Notes: a model not told the origin generated them from the letters alone. DNA of 64,000 bases from Anaeromicropila populeti (GCF_900112775.1 NZ_FOYZ01000010.1:124001-188000); one strand, 5' to 3'; shown: positions 1-8,610, counted from the stretch's first letter. Program-made: numbers and translations.

Positions 1-1
1 C

Positions 2-514
2 GAAAACAAATCTATCTATCTAGAGGTACCAGACGAGGACTTCACTTTAATGATTGATGCAGATTACGAGGACAGGCTATCTTCTGTCGAGGAGAAGGAA
101 ACTGTAGCACGCCGTTCACCACAAGAGATTATGGACGAGCGTTTCAACAAACCCGAGTACAATAACTGGCATAAATTTGATAGACACAGAGGGATGCCAA
201 AGAAACCATTCCGCAAAGATGACGAATCTGAGGATGCAACGGATCATATGGACTATTTCCCTGATAACACCGATGAAGTGACTCGAGAGAAACAAGAAGA
301 GTATGAATACCTCTGTGAAATTATCCGCAAGACCCTCAAGGAAAAACAAGCAGAGTTACTGATTGCTATATTCCTAGATGGTGTTTCTGTAACAGAGTAT
401 GCAGAGCGTGAGGGTGTTAGTAAAAGTGCCATTTCACACCGTTTAGATACAGCTAAGAAGAATTTCAAAAAAGTTTTTCCAGAATCCTCAACTTTCCCCT
501 CTTGCCACGGCTAA
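2..514 (+). CDS. Sigma-70 region 4-like phage protein (5' end cut off)
   Basis: The frame is open to the left edge of the window, so the gene is partial; the first in-frame ATG at 50 lacks a well-placed ribosome binding site and the protein probably starts upstream. The C-terminal third (EYAEREGVSKSAISHRL and neighbours) is a helix-turn-helix of the sigma-70 region 4 type, preceded by an acidic, charged linker. Proteins of this kind are common in Clostridia phages and integrative elements, where they are thought to regulate transcription; the target here is unknown. It lacks sigma region 2, so it is unlikely to be a complete sigma factor. Its last codons overlap the conserved leader motif that starts at 483. 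Confidence 0.7.
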   Translation, partial: ENKSIYLEVPDEDFTLMIDADYEDRLSSVEEKETVARRSPQEIMDERFNKPEYNNWHKFDRHRGMPKKPFRKDDESEDATDHMDYFPDNTDEVTREKQEEYEYLCEIIRKTLKEKQAELLIAIFLDGVSVTEYAEREGVSKSAISHRLDTAKKNFKKVFPESSTFPSCHG

Positions 515-552
515 TAGATAGAGGGCAGTACATAAACGCTCTCGGAAAGAGG
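483..552 (+). promoter_or_regulatory. Conserved leader motif, copy 1 (SD-pairing hairpin)
   Basis: This is copy 1 of a motif also found at 4788 and 38167: AATCCTCAAC, exactly 15 variable bases, then (C/T)GGCTA(A/T)TAG. CCTCTT (498-503) can pair with AAGAGG (547-552), which is the Shine-Dalgarno of the gene starting at 561. AGAG (520-523) can pair with CTCT (539-542) inside that loop. The arrangement suggests translational or structural control, but no function is demonstrated. It overlaps the last codons of the sigma-like gene. Confidence 0.5.
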
Positions 553-560
553 TGAAGAAC

Positions 561-779
561 ATGAAACACTACTTGAAAATCAGTGTTTCAAAAACTCCAC
601 AGACTGGCGGGATTGTAACTTGCCGTAATGTCACCATAAGGGAGCGTTTCCTCCGTTTCTTACTTGGTGATAAGCAGAAACTGACTATCCTTGTTCCGGG
701 TGACACCGTACAGGAACTCGCCATTAGTGAGATTAAGGAGGGAGGATTAAACCATGAGCAAAATCAAACTACTTCTTGA
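561..779 (+). CDS. Hypothetical small phage protein
   Basis: I do not recognise a named family. The protein has 72 residues, with a basic, beta-rich N-terminal part (KISVSKTPQTGG) and a hydrophobic segment around LTILVPGD. ATG 561 is preferred over GTG 552 because AAGAGG at 547-552 lies at normal spacing. The 3' end overlaps the next gene by 26 bases, so it is probably translationally coupled in the early operon. The leader hairpin upstream could mask its ribosome binding site. Confidence 0.6.
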   Translation: MKHYLKISVSKTPQTGGIVTCRNVTIRERFLRFLLGDKQKLTILVPGDTVQELAISEIKEGGLNHEQNQTTS

Positions 780-1077
780 TGTGGTTTCAGATATGCGCTC
801 TTTGGCAGACAGCATACAAGCGGTTGCCGATGCAATGGCGGGCAATGAACCTGTCGAAGCAAAAGAGCCGACTTCACCTGTAAAAGAACCTGCGCCAAAG
901 AAAAAGGAGATCACTCTAGAGGAAGTAAGAGCAAAACTCGCTGAAAAGAGTCAAGCCGGTCTTACTGCTCAAGTAAGAGAAATAATCCAAAAATACGGTG
1001 GCTCTAAATTAAGCGAAGTGGCCCCAAAACATTATGCAGATATGTTAAAAGATGCGGAGGTACTTGGGAATGAGTGA
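754..1077 (+). CDS. Hypothetical early phage protein (often misnamed 'rrp5')
   Basis: The protein has 107 residues: an N-terminal amphipathic helix (KIKLLLDVVSDMRSLADSI), a Pro/Glu/Lys-rich linker around residues 30-50, and a C-terminal helical segment (EEVRAKLAEKSQAG to LKDAEVLG). Close relatives in Clostridia phages are sometimes labelled 'rRNA biogenesis protein rrp5', which I consider a spurious name; the role is unknown. It sits directly before the DUF2800 nuclease, overlapping it by 8 bases, so it probably serves replication or recombination. The AGGAGG-like site is inside the preceding gene. Confidence 0.65.
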   Translation: MSKIKLLLDVVSDMRSLADSIQAVADAMAGNEPVEAKEPTSPVKEPAPKKKEITLEEVRAKLAEKSQAGLTAQVREIIQKYGGSKLSEVAPKHYADMLKDAEVLGNE

Positions 1078-2218
1078 TCATGCAGTTCTTTCCGCATCAG
1101 GCGCCCATAGGTGGCTGAATTGCCTTCCGTCTGCACGATTGGAACTGGAGTTTGTAAATAACGAATCCAGTGCAGCCGCTGAAGGCACCGCCGCCCATGC
1201 TCTCTGTGAACATAAGCTTAAAAAAGCACTTCACATGAGAAGTAAGCGTCCTGTCTCAGTTTATAACTCCGATGCGATGGAAGAACACAGTGATGCCTAT
1301 GTGGAATTTGTAATGGAACAGCTTGAGCTGGCAAAGCAGAGCTGCACAGACCCTTTAATACTAATCGAACAGCGTCTTGATTTTTCCTGCTATGTTCCAC
1401 AGGGATTTGGAACCGGTGACTGCATCATTATTGCAGATAAGAAACTTCACATTATCGATTTCAAGTATGGCATGGGAGTATTGGTGGATGCGGTGGACAA
1501 TCCACAGATGAAACTGTATGCACTGGGTGCTTTAGAAATTTACGATAGTTTGTACGACATCGAGGAAGTGTCCATGACCATTTTCCAGCCACGCAGAGAG
1601 AATGTCAGCACATGGACAATACGGGTAGAGGATTTAAAAGCTTGGGCAGAAAAAGAACTAAAACCAAAGGCAAAAAAAGCTTATGACGGTGAAGGTGAAT
1701 ATCTTCCGGGTGAGTGGTGTACTTTCTGCCGAGCGGCAGTTAAATGCCGTGCTAGGGCTGAGGAAAAACTGAAATTGGCACAATCGGAGTTTAAACTACC
1801 TCCACTACTTACGGACTCTGAAATCGAGGAAGTTCTATCTAAACTGTCCGACCTTACGAAATGGGCAAATGAAATCATTGCATATGCCACCGATGCAGCT
1901 GTTAATCATGGGAAAGAGTGGCATGGTTTTAAGGTTGTTGAGGGCAGATCTGTCCGCAAATACAAGGATGAAGATGCTGTGGCTGAAGTAGCCAAAGCAA
2001 ACGGTTATAAAGATATCTTTCGTCAGAGTCTCATCACTCTTACGGAAATGGAAAGGCTGATGGGCAAATCAAAATTTGAGAAGATACTCGGTGATCTTAT
2101 ATACAAGCCACCGGGAAAGCCGACTCTGGTCCCGCTATCGGATAAGCGTCCGGCTATGAACGTATCAAACGCAAAAAACGAATTTAACGAAATAACGGAG
2201 GAATGTGAATATGAATAA
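1070..2218 (+). CDS. DUF2800 family PD-(D/E)XK (Cas4-like) nuclease
   Basis: The 382-residue protein matches the phage DUF2800 family, a RecB/Cas4-like nuclease fold. Visible features are an N-terminal HRWLNCLPSARLE segment, the core GTGDCIIIADKKLHIIDFKY with the D and DxK-type active-site residues, a QMKLYALGA helix and a C-terminal cysteine group (CTFCRAAVKC) typical of an Fe-S cluster. It probably processes DNA ends in phage recombination or replication, together with the DUF2815 protein encoded next. The ATG at 1070 has GGAGG at 1056-1060. The 3' end overlaps the next start by 8 bases. Confidence 0.85.
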   Translation: MSDHAVLSASGAHRWLNCLPSARLELEFVNNESSAAAEGTAAHALCEHKLKKALHMRSKRPVSVYNSDAMEEHSDAYVEFVMEQLELAKQSCTDPLILIEQRLDFSCYVPQGFGTGDCIIIADKKLHIIDFKYGMGVLVDAVDNPQMKLYALGALEIYDSLYDIEEVSMTIFQPRRENVSTWTIRVEDLKAWAEKELKPKAKKAYDGEGEYLPGEWCTFCRAAVKCRARAEEKLKLAQSEFKLPPLLTDSEIEEVLSKLSDLTKWANEIIAYATDAAVNHGKEWHGFKVVEGRSVRKYKDEDAVAEVAKANGYKDIFRQSLITLTEMERLMGKSKFEKILGDLIYKPPGKPTLVPLSDKRPAMNVSNAKNEFNEITEECEYE

Positions 2219-2759
2219 TAAAAACAGAACGAAGGTTATCACTGGTGTAAACACACGTCTCAGCTACTTTCATGGCTGGGAACCGGTATCCATCAATGGT
2301 GGGGCAGAAAAGTATAGTGTATCGGTATTGATTCCTAAATCGGATAAGGAAACCATTAATGCCATCAATGCAGCAGTTGATGCTGCTATTGAAGAGGGCA
2401 TTGCAAAGTTTGGTGGTAAAAAGCCAAATAAGGCTGCTATCAAGCTACCACTTCGAGATGGTGATGTAGAACGAGATGATGAGGCTTATAAAGGACATTA
2501 TTTTGTAAATGCCAACAGCACTACTCCGCCTCAGATTGTAGATAAAGCAGTCAAGCCTATTCTGGATCGCAATGAGGTATACAGTGGTTGCTATGCAAGA
2601 GTGTCACTTAATTTCTATGCTTTCAATTCTAACGGTAACAAGGGTGTGGCCTGTGGACTTGGTAACATCCAAAAGATTAGAGATGGAGAGCCTTTAGGCA
2701 GCAGAACCACAGCGGCTGATGATTTCACCACAATTGAAGATGATGATTTCCTAGCATAA
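2211..2759 (+). CDS. DUF2815 family, probable single-stranded DNA-binding protein
   Basis: The 182-residue protein matches DUF2815, a family with an OB-fold-like profile resembling T7 gp2.5 single-stranded DNA-binding proteins. It has a beta-rich body and a very acidic C-terminal tail (DDFTTIEDDDFLA), the typical partner-binding tail of ssDNA-binding proteins. ATG 2211 is chosen over GTG 2205 because of the GGAGG at 2198-2202. It sits between the Cas4-like nuclease and DNA polymerase genes, a conserved order in Clostridia phages, and likely coats ssDNA during replication and recombination. Confidence 0.8.
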   Translation: MNNKNRTKVITGVNTRLSYFHGWEPVSINGGAEKYSVSVLIPKSDKETINAINAAVDAAIEEGIAKFGGKKPNKAAIKLPLRDGDVERDDEAYKGHYFVNANSTTPPQIVDKAVKPILDRNEVYSGCYARVSLNFYAFNSNGNKGVACGLGNIQKIRDGEPLGSRTTAADDFTTIEDDDFLA

Positions 2760-2776
2760 CAGCTAAAGTATGAATA

Positions 2777-2817
2777 CAAACGGGGTGGTGGAAGTTGTTC
2801 TTCTGTCACCTCGTTTG
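2777..2817 (+). other. Stable intergenic hairpin upstream of DNA polymerase gene
   Basis: CAAACGGGGTG (2777-2787) pairs along its full 11 bases with CACCTCGTTTG (2807-2817), with one G-T wobble and a 19-base loop. No run of T follows, so it is not a standard intrinsic terminator. It ends 21 bases before the polymerase start codon and could affect mRNA processing or translation. Confidence 0.45.
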
Positions 2818-2838
2818 CATTGGAAAGGGTGGTAATAC

Positions 2839-4773
2839 ATGAATTCTATTTCAATTGATATTGAAACATTTAGTAGTGCCAATCTTCAAAAATGTGGAGT
2901 CTACCGTTATGCCGAGAGTGATGATTTTGAAATTCTATTGTTTGGTTATTCGGTTGATGGCGGTGCAGTTCAGGTGGTCGATATTGCCTGTGGAGAGAAA
3001 ATCCCAAATGAAATAATCAATGCCCTTATGGATAATTCTGTTATTAAATGGGCCTTTAATGCTATGTTTGAACGTGTTTGCCTATCAAAATGGCTTAACC
3101 TTACTGATTATCTTGACCCTACATCCTGGAAATGTTCAATGATATGGTCGGCTTATATGGGACTTCCACTTTCACTTGAAGGTGTCGGTGCAGTCTTAGG
3201 ATTGGAAAAACAAAAATTGACGGAAGGCAAAGACCTCATTAAATATTTCTGTACACCTTGCTCCCCTACTAAATCAAACGGAGGACGAGTTCGTAATTTG
3301 CCAAAACACGACATGGATAAATGGGAGCGATTTAAAGCATATAACCTCCGTGATGTGGAAGCCGAGATGTCAATACAGCAGAGACTATCTAAATTCCCGC
3401 TTCCAGAGAATATATGGTCAGAATATCATCTTGACCAGAGAATCAATGATCGTGGTATCGCTATTGACATGGCTTTTGTAAAACAAGCCGTCAAGATGGA
3501 TGAACAGTCGCGGGAAAAGCTAATGGCTTTAATGCAGGATATAACTAATTTAGAGAAACCAAACTCCGTACAACAAATGAAAGAATGGCTTGCTGATAAC
3601 GGATTGGAAACAGATAGTCTTGGTAAAAAAGCAGTTGCTGAGATGTTAAAGACAGCACCTGAACCACTAGGCACCGTTTTGGAACTTCGTCAGCAGCTTG
3701 CAAAATCATCGATAAAAAAATACACAGCAATGGAGAATGCAGTATGTAATGATGGTCGTGCAAGAGGAATGTTTCAGTTTTATGGAGCAAACAGAACTGG
3801 TAGGTTTTCAGGCAGGCTTATTCAACTACAAAATCTCCCTCAAAACCATATGCCCGATTTGGAACAGGCTCGTGCTTTAGTTCGTAGCGGAAACTTTGAT
3901 GCTCTTACCTTACTTTATGATTCTATTCCGGAGGTACTGTCGGAACTTATCCGTACTGCTTTTGTACCGCAGGAGGGCATGAAGTTTATAGTTGCAGATT
4001 TTTCAGCGATTGAAGCTCGCGTTATAGCCTGGCTTGCGGGAGAAAAATGGAGAATAGATGTATTCCAAAATGGCGGTGACATTTACTGTGCAAGTGCATC
4101 TCAGATGTTTAATGTACCTGTGGAGAAAAACGGTGTTAATGGACATCTTCGTCAGAAGGGAAAAATTGCTGAATTAGCCCTAGGTTACGGTGGATCTGTT
4201 GGAGCATTGAAATCAATGGGTGCTTTGGAGATGGGAATTGAAGAAGAGGAACTTCAACCTCTTGTAACGGCTTGGAGACAATCCAATCCCAATATTACAA
4301 AACTATGGTGGGATGTTGACCGCTCTGTAAAAACCTGCGTTAAGCAGAAAACTCCTACAGAAACACACGGTATTAAATTTATATATCAAAGTGGAATGCT
4401 CTTTATTGTCCTTCCTTCCGGCAGGCGGCTTTCCTATGTGAAACCTCGTATAGGAGAGAATGTATTTGGTGGTGAGTCAGTTACTTATGAAGGTATCGGT
4501 GGGACGAAGAAGTGGGAAAGAATCGAAAGCTACGGTCCAAAATTTGTAGAGAATATTGTCCAGGCAATCAGCCGTGACATTTTGTGCCATGCCATGCAGA
4601 CATTAAAGAATTGTTCCATTGTGGCTCATGTACACGATGAAATTATAATCGAAGCGGATATGAGGAGGTCACTTTCTACTATTTGTGAACAAATGGCTAG
4701 GACACCAACATGGGCAAAAGGCCTGTTACTTGGTGCTGATGGCTATGAGTGTCAGTTTTATCAAAAAGATTAA
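2839..4773 (+). CDS. Phage family A DNA polymerase
   Basis: This 644-residue protein is the phage replicative DNA polymerase of the bacterial Pol I (family A) type with 3'-5' exonuclease. The exonuclease motifs are SIDIETF near residue 5, a WAFNAMFE segment near 70 and YNLRDVEAE near 170. Polymerase motif A is DFSAIEAR (about residue 386), motif B is RQKGKIAELALGYGG (about 437) and motif C is HVHDE (about 597). No 5'-3' exonuclease domain is present, as usual for phage polymerases of this size. It works with the VapE primase-helicase and SNF2 helicase encoded downstream. ATG 2839 has a GGAAAGG-type site. Confidence 0.95.
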   Translation: MNSISIDIETFSSANLQKCGVYRYAESDDFEILLFGYSVDGGAVQVVDIACGEKIPNEIINALMDNSVIKWAFNAMFERVCLSKWLNLTDYLDPTSWKCSMIWSAYMGLPLSLEGVGAVLGLEKQKLTEGKDLIKYFCTPCSPTKSNGGRVRNLPKHDMDKWERFKAYNLRDVEAEMSIQQRLSKFPLPENIWSEYHLDQRINDRGIAIDMAFVKQAVKMDEQSREKLMALMQDITNLEKPNSVQQMKEWLADNGLETDSLGKKAVAEMLKTAPEPLGTVLELRQQLAKSSIKKYTAMENAVCNDGRARGMFQFYGANRTGRFSGRLIQLQNLPQNHMPDLEQARALVRSGNFDALTLLYDSIPEVLSELIRTAFVPQEGMKFIVADFSAIEARVIAWLAGEKWRIDVFQNGGDIYCASASQMFNVPVEKNGVNGHLRQKGKIAELALGYGGSVGALKSMGALEMGIEEEELQPLVTAWRQSNPNITKLWWDVDRSVKTCVKQKTPTETHGIKFIYQSGMLFIVLPSGRRLSYVKPRIGENVFGGESVTYEGIGGTKKWERIESYGPKFVENIVQAISRDILCHAMQTLKNCSIVAHVHDEIIIEADMRRSLSTICEQMARTPTWAKGLLLGADGYECQFYQKD

Positions 4774-4787
4774 ATATATTTTTTCAA

Positions 4788-4858
4788 AATCCTCAACATT
4801 CATTACCTCCTGTGGCTATTAGGTAGAGGGGTTTCCTCTCTGACTATATTACAGGAGG
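4788..4858 (+). promoter_or_regulatory. Conserved leader motif, copy 2 (SD-sequestering hairpin)
   Basis: This is the clearest copy of the leader motif. AATCCTCAAC (4788-4797), 15 bases, then TGGCTATTAGG. CCTCCTGT (4806-4813) is perfectly complementary to ACAGGAGG (4851-4858), which carries the Shine-Dalgarno of the antirepressor gene starting at 4867. A nested AGAGG (4825-4829)/CCTCT (4835-4839) hairpin fits within the loop. If folded, translation of the antirepressor would be blocked. Regulation by an RNA or protein is inference. Confidence 0.6.
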
Positions 4859-4866
4859 TAATTCGT

Positions 4867-5619
4867 ATGGACGAATTAGTAAGAATCAATTATGAAAATG
4901 ACCACCCCACAGTGCTTGGCCGTGATTTGCATGCAGTTTTGGAAGTGAAAACACCCTATGATAAATGGTTTCCAAGAATGTGTGAGTATGGATTTGTGGA
5001 GGGTACGGACTTTTCGACATTTCTGTCGGAAAGTACAGGTGGAAGACCTGCTGTTGACCACCAAATAACAATTGATATGGCAAAAGAGCTATGCATGATA
5101 CAGCGTACTCCAAAAGGGAAAGAGTGTCGCCAATACTTTCTTGAAATAGAAAGAAGATGGAATTCCCCAGAAGCAATCATGGCAAGGGCACTTCAGATTG
5201 CTAATCAACAGCTAACTCAAGTAAGGAAACAAAATAAAGTGCTTGAAGGTACGATTGCCGTTCAGAATCAGCAAATTGCAGAAATGAAACCGAAAGTCTC
5301 CTATTATGATGTAGTTCTAAATTGCAAAGACCTCATTTCTACATCAGCAATTGCCAAAGATTACGGTAAGTCAGCTATTTGGATGAACCGCTATCTTAAT
5401 AAAAAGGGCATCCAATTTAAACAAGGTGGTATCTGGCTTTTATATCAGAAGTATGCAGAAAAAGGCTATACCAGCACCAAGACACATAGCTACATCGGTA
5501 GTAACGGTGAACTGCATACAAAAGTCCATACATATTGGACTCAAAAAGGCAGACTCTTCATTTACGAACTGTTGAAGGCAGATGGTATTTTGCCGCAGAT
5601 AGAAATGGAGGGTGTGTAA
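4867..5619 (+). CDS. Phage antirepressor (AntA/AntB N-domain, KilAC C-domain)
   Basis: The protein has 250 residues. Residues 1-100 resemble the AntA/AntB antirepressor domain (GRDLHAVLEVKTPYDKWF, MAKELCMIQRTPKGKECR); after a short coiled-coil (about 110-140), residues 145-245 resemble the KilAC/ANT C-terminal DNA-binding domain (YDVVLNCKDLISTSAIAKDY). Such antirepressors relieve CI-type repression or promote lytic growth. It is placed inside the replication operon, and its ribosome binding site lies in the hairpin at 4806-4858, so translation may be tightly controlled. The stop codon overlaps the next start (TAATG). Confidence 0.9.
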   Translation: MDELVRINYENDHPTVLGRDLHAVLEVKTPYDKWFPRMCEYGFVEGTDFSTFLSESTGGRPAVDHQITIDMAKELCMIQRTPKGKECRQYFLEIERRWNSPEAIMARALQIANQQLTQVRKQNKVLEGTIAVQNQQIAEMKPKVSYYDVVLNCKDLISTSAIAKDYGKSAIWMNRYLNKKGIQFKQGGIWLLYQKYAEKGYTSTKTHSYIGSNGELHTKVHTYWTQKGRLFIYELLKADGILPQIEMEGV

Positions 5620-6053
5620 TGGGAATCGATAAATTCAATCATGAAGGATACCATGACCCAACTCCCCATGAGGCACTGACCAACATAATAAGAAAGAAAA
5701 AGGCAGAGAAAAAATCTGCCTTTAAGCCACTTGTATATATCTGTTCTCCCTATTCCGGTGATGTAGAAGGAAACGTTAAAAAGGCTCGCAACTTTTGTAG
5801 ATTTGCCTTGGAGAATAATTGCATCCCAATTGCTCCCCACCTTATGTTTCCACAGTTTATGGATGATGAAAATCCAGAGGAACGTGAACTTGCCATATTT
5901 ATGGACATCGTGCTTATGGGCAAATGCTCCGAGGTTTGGGTGCTAGGCAATACCATCTCAAGCGGGATGGCAAGGGAGATTGAAGTAGCCAAGAAACGCA
6001 GACAAACGGTCAGATATTTTAGTCCAGAGCATGAGGAGGTCGAAAGCTTATGA
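5619..6053 (+). CDS. DUF4406 family, nucleoside 2-deoxyribosyltransferase-like
   Basis: The 144-residue protein has a Rossmann-like core: VYICSPYSGD after a basic N-terminal tail, a second strand IPIAPHLMFPQF, and EVWVLGNTISSGMAREIEVAKK near the C-terminus. This matches DUF4406, a phage branch of the nucleoside 2-deoxyribosyltransferase-like fold, which suggests nucleotide metabolism or sensing; the substrate is unknown. The start overlaps the antirepressor stop by one base and the end overlaps the primase-helicase start (ATGA), so these three genes are translationally coupled. Confidence 0.75.
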   Translation: MGIDKFNHEGYHDPTPHEALTNIIRKKKAEKKSAFKPLVYICSPYSGDVEGNVKKARNFCRFALENNCIPIAPHLMFPQFMDDENPEERELAIFMDIVLMGKCSEVWVLGNTISSGMAREIEVAKKRRQTVRYFSPEHEEVESL

Positions 6054-8416
6054 AAATCGCTGTGGGCAACAGTCGGATGGACAAGAAATGGAAAAACAAA
6101 GATATCTCGTGGGAGGATTTTTGTGCCCGTGTAAAGACAACACAACGTACTACGGAAACAGTAGAAGAATATCGGAAATTAAAAAGAGGCCAACAAGATG
6201 ATATCAAAGATGTGGGTGGTTTTGTCGGAGGCCATTTAAAAGGGGGAAGGCGAAAGAAGGGCAATGTTTTATGCCGTTCTTTGCTTACCTTAGATATGGA
6301 TTACGGTAGACCAGATATCTGGGAACAAATCAGTATGCTTTTTGATTTCAAATGCTGTGTTTATTCCACCCATAAGCATACACCGGAAAATCCAAGACTT
6401 AGGCTAATCGTTCCTCTCGCTCGTGAAGTCAGCGAAGAAGAATACGCAGCCGTTGGACGTATGGTGGCAAAAGAAATCGGCATAGATCTTTTCGATGATA
6501 CGACTTATGAAGCCCATCGCCTTATGTATTGGCCATCCACTTCCTCTAATGGTGAATTCGTCTATGAAGAGCAGGATGGAGAATTGCTTGACCCTGATGT
6601 TTATCTTTCAAAATATCAAAACTGGCGGGATACATCAACTTGGCCAGTATCAAGCAGGCAGTCTGAAGTTATAAATCGCAGTCTTAAAGAACAAGCAGAT
6701 CCGCTTTTAAAGGAAGGTGTGGTAGGAACATTCTGTCGTGCCTATCCCGTACGTGAAGCAATTGAGAAATTCTTAGGTGCAGTTTATGCCCCATCTGCTA
6801 TGGAAGGACGATACGATTATATTCCAGCTGATAGTAGTGCCGGTGTGATTATCTATGATGATAAATTCGCATACAGCCACCATGCTACAGACCCAGCAAG
6901 TGGATTACTCCTCAATGCTTTTGATCTCGTTCGTATTCATAAATTTGGTTCTTTAGATGATAAAGCTTCTACCACCACAGCTCCCGGTAAGATGCCGTCT
7001 TTTGTGGCAATGTGCGAGTTTGCTATTAAAGATGAAAAAGTAAAAGCTGAGTTTGCTAAGGAGAGACAGGCACAGGCTGAAGAGGAGTTTAGTGATGAGG
7101 ATTGGCAGACAGCTTTGGAATTGGATAAGCAAGGCCGAATAAAAGACACTCTAGACAACATCGTTTTGATTATTCGTCATGACAAGGAATTACAGCATAT
7201 AGCTTTTAATTGCCACCGTGATGGTATTGATGCCAAAGGAGGTCTGCCTTGGGAACAGATCAAGGCGGGTTGGAATGATTCGGATAATGCACTTCTTAAA
7301 GTGTATTTAAGCAGCAAATACGGAGTCTATTCCCCTACCAAGACCAAGGATGCTGTGTTAGCGGTAGCGGCTGAAAGAGCCTACCATCCTGTTAAGGAGT
7401 ATCTGGACTCCCTGCCAAAATGGGATGGAATTAGTCGAGTAGATAATCTATTAATTGATTATTTCGGTGCAACAGATAATTCCTATACAAAAGCAGTTAT
7501 CCGCAAAACGATGGTTGCAGCGGTAGCCCGCATTTATAGACCAGGCACAAAGTTTGATAGTGTCCTTATCTTAAACGGTCCTCAAGGTATCGGTAAGTCA
7601 ACTTTCTTTGCAAAACTTGCTGGAGATTGGTTTTCAGATAGTTTGACCATTACGGATATGAAAGATAAATCCGGCGCTGAGAAACTTCAGGGATATTGGT
7701 TATTGGAACTGGGTGAGCTTGCCGGAATGCGTAAGACGGATGTGGAAATTGTGAAGTCTTTTATTTCGAGGGCAGATGATAAGTACCGGGCAAGTTATGG
7801 AGTCAATGTGGAGAGCCATCCCCGTCAATGTGTGATTGTAGGTTCTACAAATGCAGAAAGCGGGTTTCTTCGAGATATAACCGGCAATCGAAGATTCTGG
7901 CCAGTCCGTATTAGCGGTAATGATAAAAAGAAAGCTTGGCAGATGACTAAAGAGGAAGTACAGCAGATTTGGGCAGAGACACTAGTGCTTTATGAGAAGG
8001 GAGAAAAACTCTACCTTGAAGGTGATGATGCATCCATGGCAACTAGTGAGCAGGCAGATGCCATGGAAACAGATGAACGAGAAGGATTGGTTCGTACCTA
8101 TCTGGATACTCTTTTGCCGGATGATTGGGACACTATGTCTTTATACGAGCGTAGAAATTTCCTCGGCGGTAGCGAATTTGGCGGCGGCACCCGTGTTGGA
8201 ACAGTAAAAAGAACCCTTGTCTGCAATATGGAGATTTGGTGTGAATGTTTTGGAAAAGATGCATCCTCAATGAGAACATCTGATTCTTATGCCATCGGTG
8301 CCATTATGAGAAAGATCAGTGGGTGGAACAAGTACACCGGGAACAAGAACGGAACAATCAATTTCCCTATCTATGGAAAGCAACGAGCTTATTCCCGAAC
8401 CGAGGAACAAAGCTAG
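6050..8416 (+). CDS. VapE/VirE-type primase-helicase
   Basis: This 788-residue protein combines an N-terminal primase-like region (LTLDMDY and neighbouring acidic residues, about 75-180, with an RLRLIVPL strand) with a C-terminal VirE/VapE superfamily 3-like ATPase. Walker A is GPQGIGKST near residue 510; the acidic Walker B-type segment is WLLELGEL; sensor-like residues follow in VGSTNAE and GNRRFWPV. Proteins of this type start phage DNA synthesis by melting and priming the origin. An iteron-like repeat cluster overlaps its last codons and runs into the following intergenic region, which supports an origin-linked role. It overlaps the upstream gene by 4 bases. Confidence 0.88.
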   Translation: MKIAVGNSRMDKKWKNKDISWEDFCARVKTTQRTTETVEEYRKLKRGQQDDIKDVGGFVGGHLKGGRRKKGNVLCRSLLTLDMDYGRPDIWEQISMLFDFKCCVYSTHKHTPENPRLRLIVPLAREVSEEEYAAVGRMVAKEIGIDLFDDTTYEAHRLMYWPSTSSNGEFVYEEQDGELLDPDVYLSKYQNWRDTSTWPVSSRQSEVINRSLKEQADPLLKEGVVGTFCRAYPVREAIEKFLGAVYAPSAMEGRYDYIPADSSAGVIIYDDKFAYSHHATDPASGLLLNAFDLVRIHKFGSLDDKASTTTAPGKMPSFVAMCEFAIKDEKVKAEFAKERQAQAEEEFSDEDWQTALELDKQGRIKDTLDNIVLIIRHDKELQHIAFNCHRDGIDAKGGLPWEQIKAGWNDSDNALLKVYLSSKYGVYSPTKTKDAVLAVAAERAYHPVKEYLDSLPKWDGISRVDNLLIDYFGATDNSYTKAVIRKTMVAAVARIYRPGTKFDSVLILNGPQGIGKSTFFAKLAGDWFSDSLTITDMKDKSGAEKLQGYWLLELGELAGMRKTDVEIVKSFISRADDKYRASYGVNVESHPRQCVIVGSTNAESGFLRDITGNRRFWPVRISGNDKKKAWQMTKEEVQQIWAETLVLYEKGEKLYLEGDDASMATSEQADAMETDEREGLVRTYLDTLLPDDWDTMSLYERRNFLGGSEFGGGTRVGTVKRTLVCNMEIWCECFGKDASSMRTSDSYAIGAIMRKISGWNKYTGNKNGTINFPIYGKQRAYSRTEEQS

Positions 8417-8610
8417 TTGTACCTTACCTTGTTCTCATACTGGTTCTTTCCCCGAAGCTAGTAATCAAAAGGAAAATCTACGGTTCGGAACAAGTGGAAC
8501 AAGAAGTATCCTATTTATTTATAAATAGTAAAAAAGAAGAAAGTGTAGCCTGTGCATACACGCATACGCGCGCGTATAGGAAAAATGGGTCAAAGTTGTT
8601 TTCTTGTTCC
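8325..8610. repeat. GGAACAAG iteron-like cluster, candidate replication origin
   Basis: Exact GGAACAAG octamers occur at 8325, 8340, 8487 and 8496, with an inverted CTTGTTCC at 8603-8610 and 7-of-8 matches at 8351, 8404 and (inverted) 8428. The cluster spans the 3' end of the primase-helicase gene and the 219-base gap after it. The gap also has an A+T-rich CTATTTAT/ATAAATAG stretch (from 8511) and a perfect 14-bp palindrome at 8564-8577. Iterons, AT-rich DNA and an adjacent initiator gene are the normal parts of a phage origin; origin function is inference. Confidence 0.5.
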
